From Kiritimatiellia bacterium (GTDB lineage: Bacteria > Verrucomicrobiota > Kiritimatiellia > RFP12 > UBA1067): DNA of 46,591 nt. The first letter of the stretch is position 1, and every line of letters begins with the position of its first letter. The stretch lies in NCBI GenBank assembly GCA_017459225.1, contig JAFUDL010000537.1, forward strand, positions 1 to 46,591. Direction: 5' to 3'. This document shows, piece by piece, positions 23,577-34,800 of this stretch. Under the pieces are notes generated by a model that was given only the letters and a program-made list of their open reading frames with translations, was not told the origin of the DNA and searched no databases. A program made the translations under genes and the position numbers.

Positions 23577-24944
23577 ATGCGCTTGAATCGGCGAGATTTC
23601 CTGAAGGCGTCCGCATGCGCGCTTGCGTTTCCTGCGCTGCGCGCATCGGCCGCGTCGCCGAACGGGAAGGTGAACATGGCGTTCGTCGGCGTGGGCCACC
23701 AGGCCGGACGCGACCTCGCCATGTTCGCCTACTACCGCGACTTCGTGAACGTGGTGGCGCTGTGCGACACGCAGATGGGCGCCGACCACACGCTCAACAC
23801 GCTGAAGGCGCATCCCGCCGCGCCGCGCTACCAGGACTTCAGGAAGATGCTCGACGAGCACGGCCGCGACATCGACGCCGTATGCGTTGCCACGCCAGAC
23901 TTCTCGCACTTCCCCGCCGCGATGCTCGCGATGTCCATGGGCAAGGCCGTGTACTGCGAGAAGCCCATGTGCAACAACTTCCGCGAGATCGGCCTCATGA
24001 CCGCCGCGGCGAAGCGCCACAAGGTGGTCACGCAGATGGGTAACCAGGGGCACTCGGACGCCAACTACTGGCAGATGAAGTCCCTCGTGGAGAACGGCTA
24101 CATCAAGGACGTCACGCGCATCGACGCGTACATGTGCGCCAACAACCGTCGCTGGTTCAAGTGGAAGGGCACGCTCAAGGAGATGCCCGGCGAAGAGGCG
24201 GAACCGGCGGAGATGGACTGGGACGTGTGGCTCGCGCAGCGTCCGTTCCGCCCCTACAACCACAACTTCATCAACGGCGACTGGCGTTCGTTCTATGAAT
24301 ACGGCACTGGCGCGCTCGGCGACTGGGGTGCGCACATCTTCGACGCTGCTCACGAGTTTCTGCGCCTCGGTCTGCCGTCGAAGATCGAGACCGTGAAGAA
24401 CGAAGGCCGCACGCCCGTGGTCTTCCCCATGGCCTCGACGATACGCTACTCCTTCCCCGCGCGCGGCGAGGGGATGCCCGCATGCGACATCGTGTGGCAC
24501 GACGGCGCAGGGAATTTCCCGGCGAGCCTCGTAGGCGTCACCGACAGAAAATGGCGTCGCCGCGACTGCGGCGCGGAGCTTCATCTGAAGGACGGCCGCG
24601 TGTTCGCGCGCACAAGCCACGGCTCGCCTCTGCAGCTCGTGGCGGGCGGCGATCCGCGCGACCCGTCGGTGAAGAGCGCGATGCGCGATTTCCCGCGCGG
24701 CAAGAGCGGGCACTATCTCAATTTCATCAAGGCCGTGCGCGGCGAGGAGAAGGCCAACTCGTCGTTCGACGTGGCGGGCCCGCTTTCGCAGGTGCTGGCG
24801 CTCGGCGCGGTGGCGCAGCGTCTCGGCGAGCCGTCTCTCGAGTTCGATCCCGCGAAGGGCCGCTTCGTGGGCAACGCGGCGGCGAACGCGCTTCTCGACG
24901 GACCGCCCGCGCGCAAGGGGTGGGAGGAGTTCGAGACGCTCTGA
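23577..24944 (+). CDS. Tat-exported Gfo/Idh/MocA family oxidoreductase
   Basis: The product (455 aa) starts MRLNRRDFLKASACALAFPAL, a twin-arginine signal (RRDFLK), so it is folded with cofactor and exported. NMAFVGVGHQAGRD gives the nucleotide-binding loop; CVATPDFSHFPAAMLAMSMGKAVYCEKPM holds the family EKP motif; GTGALGDWGAHIFD is the substrate-domain motif. Periplasmic members often carry tightly bound NAD and act as non-redox glycosidases or as oxidoreductases on glycans. GGAGG lies 13 bases before the ATG, longer than usual. The next feature, tRNA-Leu, starts 7 bases after its stop. Confidence 0.87.
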   Translation: MRLNRRDFLKASACALAFPALRASAASPNGKVNMAFVGVGHQAGRDLAMFAYYRDFVNVVALCDTQMGADHTLNTLKAHPAAPRYQDFRKMLDEHGRDIDAVCVATPDFSHFPAAMLAMSMGKAVYCEKPMCNNFREIGLMTAAAKRHKVVTQMGNQGHSDANYWQMKSLVENGYIKDVTRIDAYMCANNRRWFKWKGTLKEMPGEEAEPAEMDWDVWLAQRPFRPYNHNFINGDWRSFYEYGTGALGDWGAHIFDAAHEFLRLGLPSKIETVKNEGRTPVVFPMASTIRYSFPARGEGMPACDIVWHDGAGNFPASLVGVTDRKWRRRDCGAELHLKDGRVFARTSHGSPLQLVAGGDPRDPSVKSAMRDFPRGKSGHYLNFIKAVRGEEKANSSFDVAGPLSQVLALGAVAQRLGEPSLEFDPAKGRFVGNAAANALLDGPPARKGWEEFETL

Positions 24945-24951
24945 GAATTTT

Positions 24952-25035
24952 GCGCCCGTGGTGGAATGGCAGACACGCTGGATTTAGGTTCCAGTTCCGA
25001 AAGGAGTGTGGGTTCAAGTCCCACCGGGCGCACCA
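24952..25035 (+). tRNA. tRNA-Leu (anticodon UAG), CCA encoded
   Basis: A complete class II tRNA: acceptor GCGCCCG / CGGGCGC, D-arm TGGTGGAATGGCAGACAC region, anticodon stem CTGGA/TCCAG with loop TTTAGGT giving UAG, long variable arm (TTCCGAAAGGA), T-arm GTGGGTTCAAGTCCCAC, discriminator A and genome-encoded CCA at 25033-25035. The long variable arm and A73 discriminator fit leucine. It lies 7 bases after an oxidoreductase stop and may be read from the same promoter. Confidence 0.95.
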
Positions 25036-25040
25036 ATGGC

Positions 25041-25114
25041 AGGTAATAGGTAACAGGTGATAGGGAATAGGTGATAGGGAATAGGTTGGTGGTTTGAGGG
25101 GTTTGGTGATTTGG
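25041..25114. repeat. Degenerate 7-base tandem repeat after tRNA-Leu
   Basis: Consecutive heptamers AGGTAAT, AGGTAAC, AGGTGAT, AGGGAAT, AGGTGAT, AGGGAAT, AGGTTGG and weaker units, beginning 6 bases after the CCA end. Confidence 0.75.
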
Positions 25115-25238
25115 CTGGCGAGATGTGGTTTGATGGCGATGTTTTTCGCGAGCAATGTTCGCGCGTGTTATCGATATCCATGGCGCTGAGAGAATGTCCG
25201 GCAGATTTCAATTCACCCGAAAAAAAATCATTTACCCC

Positions 25239-25268
25239 TTGCAACAACAGTCCAAACAATGATAAAAT
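25239..25268 (+). promoter_or_regulatory. Promoter upstream of the coiled-coil/giant protein operon
   Basis: TTGCAA (25239-25244), 18 bases, TAAAAT (25263-25268). Transcription would start near 25275, leaving about 40 nt of leader before the ATG at 25316. Confidence 0.5.
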
Positions 25269-25315
25269 GTTTATCGGCTTCGGGAGGTTCAGTGTTCCCG
25301 AGGCTGATCGATCGA

Positions 25316-25822
25316 ATGGAAAAAAAGAAAGTACAGATTCTTGCACCGCTTGTGGCGGTGGTGTGTTTGCTTGCTTTCGTGGCTTTTGAGGGCTGCGAAA
25401 GGAAGCCAGATGAGTCTGTGCTGCAAGGCAGCGGCGGCAATGCCAGCAACCAGGTGTATGTGTCGCGCACCGAGGACCCCGCCTACAGCAAGGCGCTTAA
25501 GGATCAAGTTGCGCAGCAGAAGCGCACGGCGATGGCCCTTGCGAAGATCAAGCGGCAGATGGACGATCTGAAGGAGCGTGCGCGTGCGAAGCTGGGCAAG
25601 GACGCCACGGAGGAGCAGATCAAGGCCGAACTGGACGGCAACCCCGCGAAGTACGCGGGATGGAAGCTACTTGTCGACGCGTACGCGAAAGCGAACGCGA
25701 AGATGGAGAAAGAGTTGGCTGATGTGCGCGGCATAGTGCGGCGACGCATCGAAAAGGAGGCGGCGGACCAAAAGGCCGTGGCCGAGGGGAAGGCGACGGC
25801 GGTGCCCGTTGCCTCTAAATGA
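25316..25822 (+). CDS. Membrane-anchored coiled-coil protein preceding the giant secreted protein
   Basis: The product (168 aa) begins MEKKKVQILAPLVAVVCLLAFVAFEGCER: a hydrophobic anchor followed by a Cys that is a weak lipobox candidate (FEGC). The mature part is mostly charged helix (residues about 55-155, rich in Lys, Glu, Ala), probably coiled-coil and periplasmic. I do not recognise a named family. The ATG at 25316 is favoured over the frame start at 25259, which overlaps the -10 box. Its TGA overlaps an ATG (ATGA) in the frame of the next gene, so the two genes are linked; it may be an export or assembly partner of the giant protein, which is inference from position only. Confidence 0.65.
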   Translation: MEKKKVQILAPLVAVVCLLAFVAFEGCERKPDESVLQGSGGNASNQVYVSRTEDPAYSKALKDQVAQQKRTAMALAKIKRQMDDLKERARAKLGKDATEEQIKAELDGNPAKYAGWKLLVDAYAKANAKMEKELADVRGIVRRRIEKEAADQKAVAEGKATAVPVASK

Positions 25823-25857
25823 CGGACGGAAGAGATTCAACGGAAGGAAGCGGCAAC

Positions 25858-28800
25858 ATGAAGACAAAGAAAACGCTTGGCATATTGGCGATGGCGCTCA
25901 CCGCGCTCGCGTGCGCCCTGCCGCGCACGGCCGAGGCTGCGGGCGACATACGCTCGATCGAGGTTTACTCCGACGCGGAGACGGTGGACCGCACGTTCCC
26001 CAACCTGAACGAGCCGCTCGTTGCAGGCGAGACGGTGAAGTTCAAGATCCGCACAGTCAACCGCCGCCGCGGCGACGTTGCCCCCGATGCAGCGCCGGAT
26101 CCCGATCAGTGGAGGAATCCGTGGTCGCTCCAGCATGTGGGCCCCAACGATCCGATTGCGGACACCAACAACATGCCGCAGGTGGGTCTGTGGGTCAGCG
26201 GTCAGGTCAGATACGCGAAGATAGAGTCGCTTAGGCAGTCCGACGATGGATTCTTCACGGACTTCATCTGCTCCTACGTTGTGCAGCGCGGCGATCTCGC
26301 AATGCCGCTCAAGCTCGTCCGTCCCGACGGAAAGGGCGAGGCGATGAGCGTCAACGGCCAGGGGTACAGCGAGTCGTACTACATGCTCAACGAGTCGCTT
26401 TGGAACTTCTTCCCCGCGGTCAACAGCGGAGTTGCGTACAAGAACGCAAATCAGCTCCAACTTTTCTTCGGCGAGCAGACTCTTCAGAACGGCGGTTATC
26501 ACCAGAGCGTCGTGACGGCCGATGCAACCTACAACAACATCCGCGACTACGACCTCAGCCTGGCCGGCATCTACATCCAGGCAATTGACTTCGACAGCAC
26601 CACCTCCGAAGACACAACCGCCAGCGGCGCCACCATCTGGCGCAACATCGCCGCCAACTCTACCACCGCGACTCCCGCGATGCCTCGCCTCGCCATACCG
26701 GGCGGCAGCGCAAAGGAGCAGACGCTCTATGTGTGGACGAAGGATCCCACCATCGCGGAAATGGCGAACGGCACCGAAACCGAGTACGCCTTCATGGACG
26801 GTGTGACTCGCAAGGTGAGCAAGATCTCCATCAAGCCCAACGACGAGCTGGTCACATTCCGCGTCAAGGGCCTCCGGGAAGGATTAGACACCGAAATCTT
26901 CATGGCCGCCACGCCCACCAACGTCTACAACGCCGCCGGTGTGATGCTCACCAACTTCACATGGCGCACGATCCACATCACCAAGGCCCTGCCGCCCGGC
27001 ATGACGGTGGAGATCGATCCCGACGAGGTGGCAACCTCCGCCGACTACAAGACTTCCGTCGCCGCCATCAACCTCAACCTCACCCAGGCCTGGACGAACG
27101 ACGAAGACCTCGTGGTGCACCTCATTCCGACGATGAAGGACGATCCCTCTGTCGATCCCTGGAAGTACATCGGCGTGTCGACCATCGGCAGCGGTAAGGA
27201 CGAGTACAGCAAGCGCGAGCTCACCATGACCATCCACAAGGGAGACAGCTCCGCGGCTGAATCGGGCAGCATGCTCTACCTCTACGCGAACAGGGCCGAC
27301 GCGCTCACGCTCAAGGGCATCCAGTTCGCCGTCGACGAAAGCGCGCTTTCAGATCGGGCGCGTGCGTTCTTCACAGGCACCTTCACGCCCGGCACGGTGA
27401 CGATCGACTACGCCGGCGGTGCGCTTCAGGTGGTGTTGCCAGAGGAGAACAAGGAGTTCTTCGGCATACCCGGCAACGTGGAGCATCCGTTCACCGTTGA
27501 AATCACCGATGTCATCGGCGAGCTCAACGACACCGGCAACTATACCGTCTACTGGGACAACAACGGCAGCGGAGCGTACGCAGTCATCTCCGGTCTTACC
27601 GCCAACAACGGCAAGCTCACCGTCCCCCGCCGCTATGTCACCGCCACTCTTCCGGGCAATCCCTACCACTCCAAGTTCTACGTCATGAACTCCGGCGGCG
27701 CGAGGTCGCCCGAGCGTACGATTCTCGTGAACGTCGATGCCCCCAAGACCATCACGGCGACTCTTGACAAGGGCGTGGCCAACTATCAGGAAGGCGAGAC
27801 CGCAAAGGTCACGTTCGACTTCTCCGCAGAGTTCCAGGAGAACAACGGCCAGCCTGGCTACCTGTTCATCTATCCTCTCGACGAGACGACCTCGAATCTG
27901 GTCACCATCGCCTCGCAGAGCGGCACAGGCACGAGCGTGAGCGTGTATCCAGGCTATGCCTCCGCCAACTCACAGGCGTCGATTCTGCTGAAAGACGGCT
28001 ACAATGGCTGCACGCTCAGCTTCGGCGTGGAAGTGCGCGAGTCGAACGACAACTCCCTGGACAACATCATCGGAGCCTGGGTTGGCAAGCAGTTCTTCAT
28101 CAATGTCACCAATGTGCTGCCCCGCGTCTCCTACATCTCGATGAACGACACGCCCGTCAAGAACAGCGGCGGCACGTTCACCGCCGCAGTGCCGATGGGC
28201 GTGCAGAAGACGTTCTCCATCGGCATCGCCGATCCCGGCGTCAACTACTTCGACTTTGAAGACGAGAACAAGGCCTACACCGAACTGCGCTTCTGGGAGA
28301 ACGGCGAAGTGGTGGAGAAGAAGGTGATCAAGGGCGCACCTGCCGGCAAGAGCGTCAGCCACACCTTCAGCAACGCGGGCAATGCCCAGGTCACCGCCAA
28401 GGTGCGCGACAAGGACATGACCGACCAGGAGTTCGACGAGGCACCCGAGTTCGTCGTGAACGTCACCGTGATCGATGCGCCTGCCATCTCGCTCTCGCCG
28501 GCGCTCGGCGACAGCGTTTTCGATGAAAGCGCAACTGGTCCTGTAAACGGCCGAATCAACGTCGAACTGAACGTGCCGCCTACCGGCCTCGACGTGAGCG
28601 AACACATAACGGTGGAACTGTCGGTCACGCGCAACGGCGCCAACGACGGAATGCTCCCCGTTCTGAACCGCTACGAGATCGAGTTCAAGAACGGCCAGAA
28701 GACCGGCTTCTTCTACTTCAGTGAACTTGACGGCACGCCTGAGAGCGAGAACAAGGGCTTCAGGATCAACGCATGGGTCAAGGAGACCACCACCAGCACG

Positions 28801-31800
28801 GCCGACCCCAACAAGACATGGCGCCAGTACTATCAGCCTGTGACTGATTTCGACGTCTTCATCCGCAACATGGAGCCTGAGATCGGTCCTGGCGCTGATC
28901 CCTCCACGAACGCGCAGCCTGCCGCGCTCAACGTGCCGTTCAACATCATATGGAACGTGAAGGATGTTGCGGCCGACCAGGCGAACATGACGGTGACATG
29001 GAGCTACAACGGCTCGTCCCAGACCACCACGCAGCCCGTCACCAGCACATACAGCAAGCAGATTCTCTTCACTAGCGCCGGCCACAAGGAGGTCACGCTC
29101 ACGGTGCAGGACAAGGACGGCGGAACCGACACCCGCACCTGGTACTACAAGGTCGATCCTTCGATGGGCCTTGAGATCACGCCTCGCCGTCCGAACACAG
29201 GCGCACTCTCCGCGTTCTCGCAGAAGTACACAGGAGCCGTGGGCATAGGCGCGGGCCGTGTGTGGTCGACGTCAACCGACTATCCAACCCGCGTGAGCAA
29301 CTTCACTCAGTACTGGGACTTCCAGCCTGCCAACGACCTCAACCCGAAGATCTACGCATACGGCTACAAGGTTGGCGACAGGGACAACGGCAGTCTCGGC
29401 CCGGCAGGCAGCCGCGACTACGCAGTCGACAACGCCGGCACATGGTACAACCAGGCCTCCTACTACGGTTCCTACTACACCTACAATCCGGGCAACGGCA
29501 AGGACAGCTACTTCTACTGCTGGCTGTACTTCGACGTTGAGGAGAACAACTCCACCCACCTCAGCGGCACCGTGCAGCCGGAGGTCGGCACATCCACGGG
29601 CGAGAACCGCGTGCAGATGCCTGAGCAGGATGAAGAGGCTACGTCCTATCCGCGTACGATGGTGGAGGCCATCTTCTCCGTCGAACGCGACCCCGAGGAC
29701 AACGTGGGCGACATCAACCAGGACGGCATCCCCGACGTATATGCCGCCAACACCACGTGGAACGGCGGGCGCCTCTTCCAGTTCGCGGGGTACGAACTCG
29801 AAGAGGGCGGAGACCTCATGAACCTCGCAGGGGTGAACGACGATGGCGACTACCTGCCCGCGACAACCGCCAGCGGCGGCGCGCTTGTGGAGAACGTCCA
29901 GAACTGGCCGCGTCTCGGCGGCGATTTCACGGCCATCCTCGAGATCCGCGGCTTCCACAAGGGCCTCAACTTCCGTGCCGACAATGACGGGCTCAACCGC
30001 AACGTGCGTGGAGCCTGGATCTCCATTCCCTCGTTCTCCGAGGCGGAGTCCAACGCAATCGCCCGCGTGAACAACCTCTGGGTTGATGACACCGACGAGG
30101 AAGGCAACGCGATTCGCCGTCTGCCCAACCCGGAGAACGCCGCCGAGGTGGCCAACTGGACCGCGGGCCTCAACAGGGCTGACAGCTGGATCCCCGAGAA
30201 GCGTACCGACCCGACAATGGAGGACACCGACCAGGACGGCTTCCCGGACGGCTATGAGTACTTCTTCTGGTACAGCGCAATGGTTGGCGTGGATGGCATC
30301 GACAATCGTCTGCGCGGCTCCAAGTTCACCATCGACGACATTGCAACGGGCGAGGAGCTGACCCCCGAGGAGATCGCTGCCGCGTTTGATCCGACTGTTG
30401 CCGCCGACGGGAATCCCGACAGGCGCGACACCGACAACGACGGCCTTACCGATCTTGAGGAGTATGCGCTCGGCACCAACCCGATCAACTGGGACACCGA
30501 CGGCGACGGTCTTTCCGACTTGTGGGAGATCATGCGCGGCATGAACCCCGTCAAGGCCGACAGCGCCAACAACGGCGGCATGAACGCCGACGGCGACTTC
30601 ATGGCCTACTGCGAGACCGATCCCGAATATGCCATCGTCAACATCGAAGGACTTGGCGAGTTCGCCATTCCGAACGACGGCGGCAGTTACATCACGATGG
30701 ATGGCGACACGTGGAAGTTCACAGACGGCGTCACCAACGTGAACGCGATCGCGGTGTTCCGCTATGGCAAGCCTGATGCGATCTGCGTGCCGAGAAACCG
30801 CGGCACGGCCGGGCTGCCGCCCCTCTCCGCGACTTCGCTTCTGCTCGAAGGCAACACGAACATCGTCTCCGTCGCCCTCGGCCAGCCCCTCGCGCTCATC
30901 CACGATCAGGTGTACAACCAGTTCGGGTTCGATCCGCGCACAGGCTGGTTCATTAACGACCACGGCTTCCTTGGCAGGCGCTGGGAGCCCAACTCCGTGG
31001 TGGCGGGTTCGAGGTTCTTGAACGGCGCCGGTGAGCCCGTGAACACCAAGGCCTACACGGCGCGCGACGAGTACCTCCTCCTCAAGTACCGCTACGAGGC
31101 GACGCCCGCGATGGAGGGCTGGGACGAAGACGCCGGCGAGGCGTTCGTCTTCTCCAAGGCGGCCGACAAGGCGCTCTGGAACGACAGGACTCAGCGCCAC
31201 CACGAGCGCGTGTTCCGCCGCGGCACCACCAACCCGAACGTTGCCTACGAGGAGCGCGTATGGGTGACGGAGTCCATGAACGGCCAGAACTACGCGAGCG
31301 AGAACCATGGAGCCGACACTGACGGCGACGGCGTGCCGGATGGATGGGAGCTCTACGTAGCCCACAACCCGAACGACAACCGCGCTGCCGACACTGCTGA
31401 CGGAGACAACGACGGCCTCAACCTCGTGAGAGAGTACGCAGGCACAGACTCCTGCAATGCGTACGCGGCGTGCGAGAGCATCTATTCCCAGCATCCTGGC
31501 ATTGCAAGCGGCTGGTTCAACAAGTTCTTCCCGACTGACCCGAACAATGCCGATACCGACGGTGATGGACTGGACGACGGCGAAGAAGGGGCTGCCTGGA
31601 TTGGCACATGGGTGTACGGCAAGTCCACCTCGCTTCAGGGCCATCGCTTCACCTTCATTTATGGCGACCGTGACGGCATGCCGGCTGAAGAATTTGCCGA
31701 TCCCAACAACCGAGAGCTCTGCATCCGCGGCGGCGGCTTGAACCCGTGCACGGTCGATACCGACGGCGACCTCCTGCCTGACGCGTGGGAGAGGCAGTTC

Positions 31801-34800
31801 GCAGGCATCCTCTTCGACGCCTCCGCCTCGCCTGTCGGCGCCGATCGCGACGATGGTGTGATTACGATGATCCGTCGCGGCGATGGTCTTGGAGCCGAAG
31901 GCGCTACGGCAGCAGGATTCTACATCACGGGCGGCATGGACGGCACGTATGGCGCCGATGCATATACGCTTTCCCCAGGAGGTGCGTTCTTCGATGGTTC
32001 GTCGAGAGACCCGCGTACCGGCACAAGGCGCGATTTCGACTTCGACCACGACGGACTCCAGAACTTCCAGGAGTATCTCGTGCAGTCGCTGCGCCATCTC
32101 CGCTTCGACGACAGCGAGACGCCTCTGATGGGCAGCTGGATGCCAGACGGTCCCCAGGGTTCGCGCAAGTTCGTGCGCTTCCTGCCCATGAACATCATGG
32201 ACGGCGACACCTTCTACAAGATCTGCAAGGACAATGGCTTCGCAGCCACTGGAGCCTGGCAGTTCGAATATCTCGGCTATTTCGTGCAGCCGCCCAGGGA
32301 GTGGGACTGGGTGCGCATCAACAACTACACAGAGTTCATGATGAACTATGACGAGTTGGGATATCGCGTGATGCTCATCCCTGCGGCCCTTGACCCGAAC
32401 GGCCAGCGCATGTCTGCTCTCGGCTACCTCACCACCGATCCGCGCAAGTGGGATACAGACTCTGACGGCATGGACGACTTCTACGAGCTGTTCCACGGCC
32501 TGAACCCGCTGCTCGGCAGCGTGCAGGACGGCACGCTTGACTATGACATCATCGGCCAGCAGTACATGGGCATGATCAACCACTGGTATAATGGCTGGAC
32601 GGCCTGGCCGCAGATGCCCTGGAACGGCGAGGAGCCCAAGTTCGACGCAATCGCCTATCCCTGGATGATGGGTGCGCCCGAGGCTGATGCCGACGGCGAT
32701 GGACTGAGGAACAACTCCGAAGCTCTGCTCGTGAACATGACCTCGCCGATGCCCACGCACACCGACCCCACTCCGTTGTGGTACACCGACTCCACCGCCC
32801 TCAACAATGCGAGCTACACAGTCCAGTACTACCAGCTTGATCCATACGCTGACAGCCCAGACTTCATGATGTATCCGTGGTCTTGGTCCGTTGGAAGCGG
32901 CAAGACGATGGAAGGCTCGACGTCGGGCACCTTCATGTACTCCTTCGAGGAGAACGAGGGCTACGACACGGACAACGACCGCATCGCCGACGCCGACGAG
33001 CGTGCTATGACGGGCAATGCCATCTCTGATCCGCTCAAGTTCTCCGATCCCGACCGCCGTCAGGCTCTCTGGTTCCCGGGTTCCGAGTCCGCCGCTGTTT
33101 CGTACTCCGGCTACTTCCACCGTCCGAACGGCGATCAGTACGACGTGCTGCGCCAGTTCACAGTCGAGGCCTGGATCTGCCCCGAGGACCTTGAGCGCGA
33201 GCAGGTGATTCTCGAGCGCGTGGCCAGATACACGTCCTCCACCTATCAGAACAACGAGGCGCAGGTGCGCGCCAACTTCCGCATCGGCATCAAGGCCGAC
33301 GGCCGCGTGTATGGTCTGTTCGACACTTCGGATGCCGTTCCCTCCGGAATTGGTCCTGGTTCGCCAACGGTTGTTGGCACCGTTCCCGAGGCCGGCAAGT
33401 GGCAGCATGTTGCCCTCACCTACGACGGCAAGGAGCTGAAGCTGCATCAGGATGGTCGCGTCTCTGGCATTACCGCGACCTCGCTAGAGCCCGCGAATGG
33501 TCTCGTGGTGCTGCAGCAGGAAGCTGTGATCGGAATGGAGAACTTCCCCGTTCTTGAGAACGGCTACTTCAACCTGCCTTGCGCGTTCGTGCTTGGCGCG
33601 CAGGCCATGGATGAAAAAGCGATCGGCCTCACGCCCGAAACCGAGTGGGCCAGCTACTCGAACTTCTACCAGGGCTATATCGACGAAGTCCGCGTGTGGG
33701 ACGGCGTGCGCTCGCTCAGCGAGATCAAGGAGTCCTACAAGAAGCGCATGAGCTTCGATGACGTTGCCGCGCAGCGCGAAGAGGTGTACAATGCCTGGTT
33801 GAGAGGTGCCACCCGCAACGACAACGACGGCAAGGAGATGCTGCCCGCCGAACTGCTGCAGCACTATGCGTTCCAGGCTCTCCCCGGCGCCGTGAACGCC
33901 ACGGACGTTCTCTGGGAACCCGCTGGATTCACGAAGTGCGTGTTCGACAACGTGCGCGACATGGACGGCGTGCTGCCCGCCGGCACCTTCGAGGTAGGCT
34001 GGTGGAGCGCTCTGCCCGTGCGCAGCACCGTGTACGAGAACTACCGCTGGGTGCCTTGGATCCAGAATACATGCGGTCACCTGCCGTTCATGGACGGCTC
34101 CTGCGCCGACTCGCGCTACTGGAGCGAGTTCTTCGGCGGCACTGCCTCCGCGCAGGAGGTCTATAACGACCGTAATCAGGCGAACACCGACGCCCAGATT
34201 CTGGCCCTTGGCGAGGTCAAGAAGATCCTATTCTCGAACACCGCGCATCCTTATTCAATGTACAACTACAGTTCCGAGCGGTTCTATCACGAATTCTTCC
34301 TCAACTACATGGCGGAGGCCGATTCGAACTTCCAGACGAACAGCACGCTCTATGCGTTCGAGATCCGCAGCGGCTTCGTTGGCACTTCCGACCTCGTTCC
34401 GTTGGGCGGCGCGTTCGCCAAGCGCACAGAACAGATGTGGGATGGCGACGGCGCGGCTGACGCATGGGAGGTCACGGCCGACGGCGACTCTGCCCTTGCC
34501 GACATCGACGGCAACGGAATGCCCGACTGGTGGCAGGAAATTGCGATCGCAAGGTATGGCGCGCCTGAGGACTTCGACTGGGCTTCTCTTGTGAAGTGGC
34601 CCGATGCCTCCGGCACGGAGATGACGGCGCGCGAGGCGTATCTGCGCGACATCGCAAGCGGCATGCTGCCCGGCGGCGTGACGGAGACGGTGTTCGTTGA
34701 CAAGCGCGACACTGACAAGGACGGAATGCCTGACTGGTGGGAGCGTCTCAACGGCATTGCGGATGAGACCGCCTATGGCGACCATGACAACGATCAGCTC

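Noticed and set aside
25819..25857. Earlier start of the giant protein
   Set aside because: It would put 13 mostly polar and acidic residues before the signal peptide; GGAAGG precedes the ATG at 25858.
29272..33447. 1391-codon open frame antisense to the giant gene
   Set aside because: A shadow caused by high GC and codon bias; His/Val/Arg-rich product without domains, while the plus-strand frame has clear Ca loops and LamG. The same holds for 34255-36780 on the minus strand.
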